NCBI GenBank assembly: GCA_020217165.1
Contig: JAIWOE010000028.1
Span: 1-14,779 of the forward strand
DNA: 14,779 bases
Direction of reading: 5' to 3'
Source of the DNA: Desulfovibrio sp.
GTDB lineage: Bacteria; Desulfobacterota; Desulfovibrionia; Desulfovibrionales; Desulfovibrionaceae
This document shows, one piece after another, positions 14,290 through 14,779 of the stretch. Numbering within the stretch: the stretch's first letter is position 1; every line of letters starts with the position of its first letter. Position numbers and translations under genes: made by a program. Under the pieces are notes generated by a model that was not told where the DNA came from, did not search any database, and saw only the letters and a program-made list of their open reading frames with translations.

Positions 14290-14763
14290 ATGCGAATTTC
14301 ACATGGTTTGTGGGTGCCGGCAGTGTTGCTGGCGTCCGTGCTCTGCTGCATTCCTGCCGCGCAGGGCGCCGGCGAAGGGCCGTTGTACGTTGGGTCCAAG
14401 GCCTGTGCGGACTGCCACGCCGAACAGTACGACCGGTTCATGGAGCACTCCAAGAAGCCGCACTCCTGGCGCAGCGTGGAAGTCATGCGCCCCAAGCTCA
14501 AGCCGTTCGAACTGCAAGGCTGCTATGAATGCCACACCACCGGCTACGGCAAGCCGGGCGGGTTTGTGAGCTACGAGCAAACCCCCCACCTGGCCGAGGT
14601 GGGGTGCGAAACCTGCCACGGCCCCGGCAGCGAACATGCCGAAACCGGGGACACCAGCCTCATCACCCGCCGGCCAGCCATCGAAAGCTGCAAAACCTGC
14701 CATAACGAAACGCGGGTACAGGACTTCAACTTCAAGCCGCTGCTCTTCAGCGGCGCCCATTAA
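14290..14763 (+). CDS. Periplasmic tetraheme cytochrome c (cytochrome c554-like family)
   Basis: Secreted 157-residue cytochrome with a signal peptide (about 1-27, cleavage likely after AQG) and four CXXCH sites at residues 39 (CADCH), 78 (CYECH), 106 (CETCH) and 134 (CKTCH). The order YVGSKACADCH, then HSKKPHSW, CHTTGYGKPGGF and CETCHGPGSEH is typical of the cytochrome c554-like multiheme group; His52, His58 and others can serve as axial ligands. It probably shuttles electrons in the periplasm; no catalytic role can be claimed. Start: ATG at 14290 with GGGGGAG eight bases upstream. It lies 112 bp after the regulator and 10 nt before another start codon, so it is probably the first gene of an operon that leaves the window. 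Confidence 0.9.
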   Translation: MRISHGLWVPAVLLASVLCCIPAAQGAGEGPLYVGSKACADCHAEQYDRFMEHSKKPHSWRSVEVMRPKLKPFELQGCYECHTTGYGKPGGFVSYEQTPHLAEVGCETCHGPGSEHAETGDTSLITRRPAIESCKTCHNETRVQDFNFKPLLFSGAH

Positions 14764-14773
14764 GGAGCGGCCT

Positions 14774-14779
14774 ATGCTC
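14774..14779 (+). CDS. Start of a further gene cut by the window end
   Basis: ATG CTC follows AAGGAG (14762-14767, overlapping the cytochrome stop codon) at a spacing of six bases, an excellent translation start. Only two codons (Met-Leu) are visible. The gene is almost surely co-transcribed with the tetraheme cytochrome and may be its partner; nothing about its function can be read here. Confidence 0.6.

Overview
The window is a GC-rich chromosomal segment of a deltaproteobacterial, Desulfovibrio-like sulfate reducer. This placement is inferred from the rplU-rpmA-obg-proB order, the abundance of multiheme c-type cytochromes, the periplasmic iron-sulfur and membrane cytochrome b modules, and a sigma-54 activator with a Cys-bearing PAS domain. 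I cannot fix the species by eye; a Megalodesulfovibrio/Desulfovibrio relative fits. Coding density is high, no gap exceeds about 160 bp, and I see no rRNA, tRNA, IS element, prophage or CRISPR.

Region 1 (1-4180, minus strand) holds a lipoprotein gene followed by rplU, rpmA, obg and proB (3' end cut by the window edge). The lipoprotein resembles PHB-depolymerase/LpqC esterases but has lost the nucleophile Ser and apparently the catalytic His. A good sigma-70-type promoter for rplU lies inside its last codons, with a perfect palindrome in the spacer. A 17-bp stem-loop separates rpmA from obg. The Obg protein carries an unusual acidic, four-Cys insertion of about 100 residues in its glycine-rich N-domain.

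Region 2 (4181-8739, plus strand) holds an exported TPR protein preceded by a terminator-like hairpin in its leader, a single-pass membrane protein with an N-terminal SWIM zinc-finger motif, and a SulP/SLC26 anion transporter with a STAS domain. The transporter is preceded by six degenerate 11-bp repeats.

Region 3 (8740-12491, minus strand) is a four-gene redox operon closed by a strong intrinsic terminator. It encodes a Tat-exported ferredoxin-like subunit, a four-helix membrane protein, a C-terminally anchored octaheme cytochrome c of the tetrathionate-reductase (OTR) type, and a cytochrome b. These can be read as a membrane-bound periplasmic electron-transfer complex linking the quinone pool to an octaheme catalytic subunit whose substrate cannot be told from sequence. 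A good -24/-12 (sigma-54) promoter lies in front of the operon.

Region 4 (12492-14779, plus strand) holds the divergent regulator, a PAS / AAA+ sigma-54 activator / Fis-HTH protein with a Cys cluster in the PAS domain, and then a secreted tetraheme cytochrome c with its own promoter, operator-like inverted repeat and leader hairpin. The first two codons of a further gene follow at the window end. The most notable unit is the divergently regulated octaheme cytochrome operon with its likely redox- or ligand-sensing activator.
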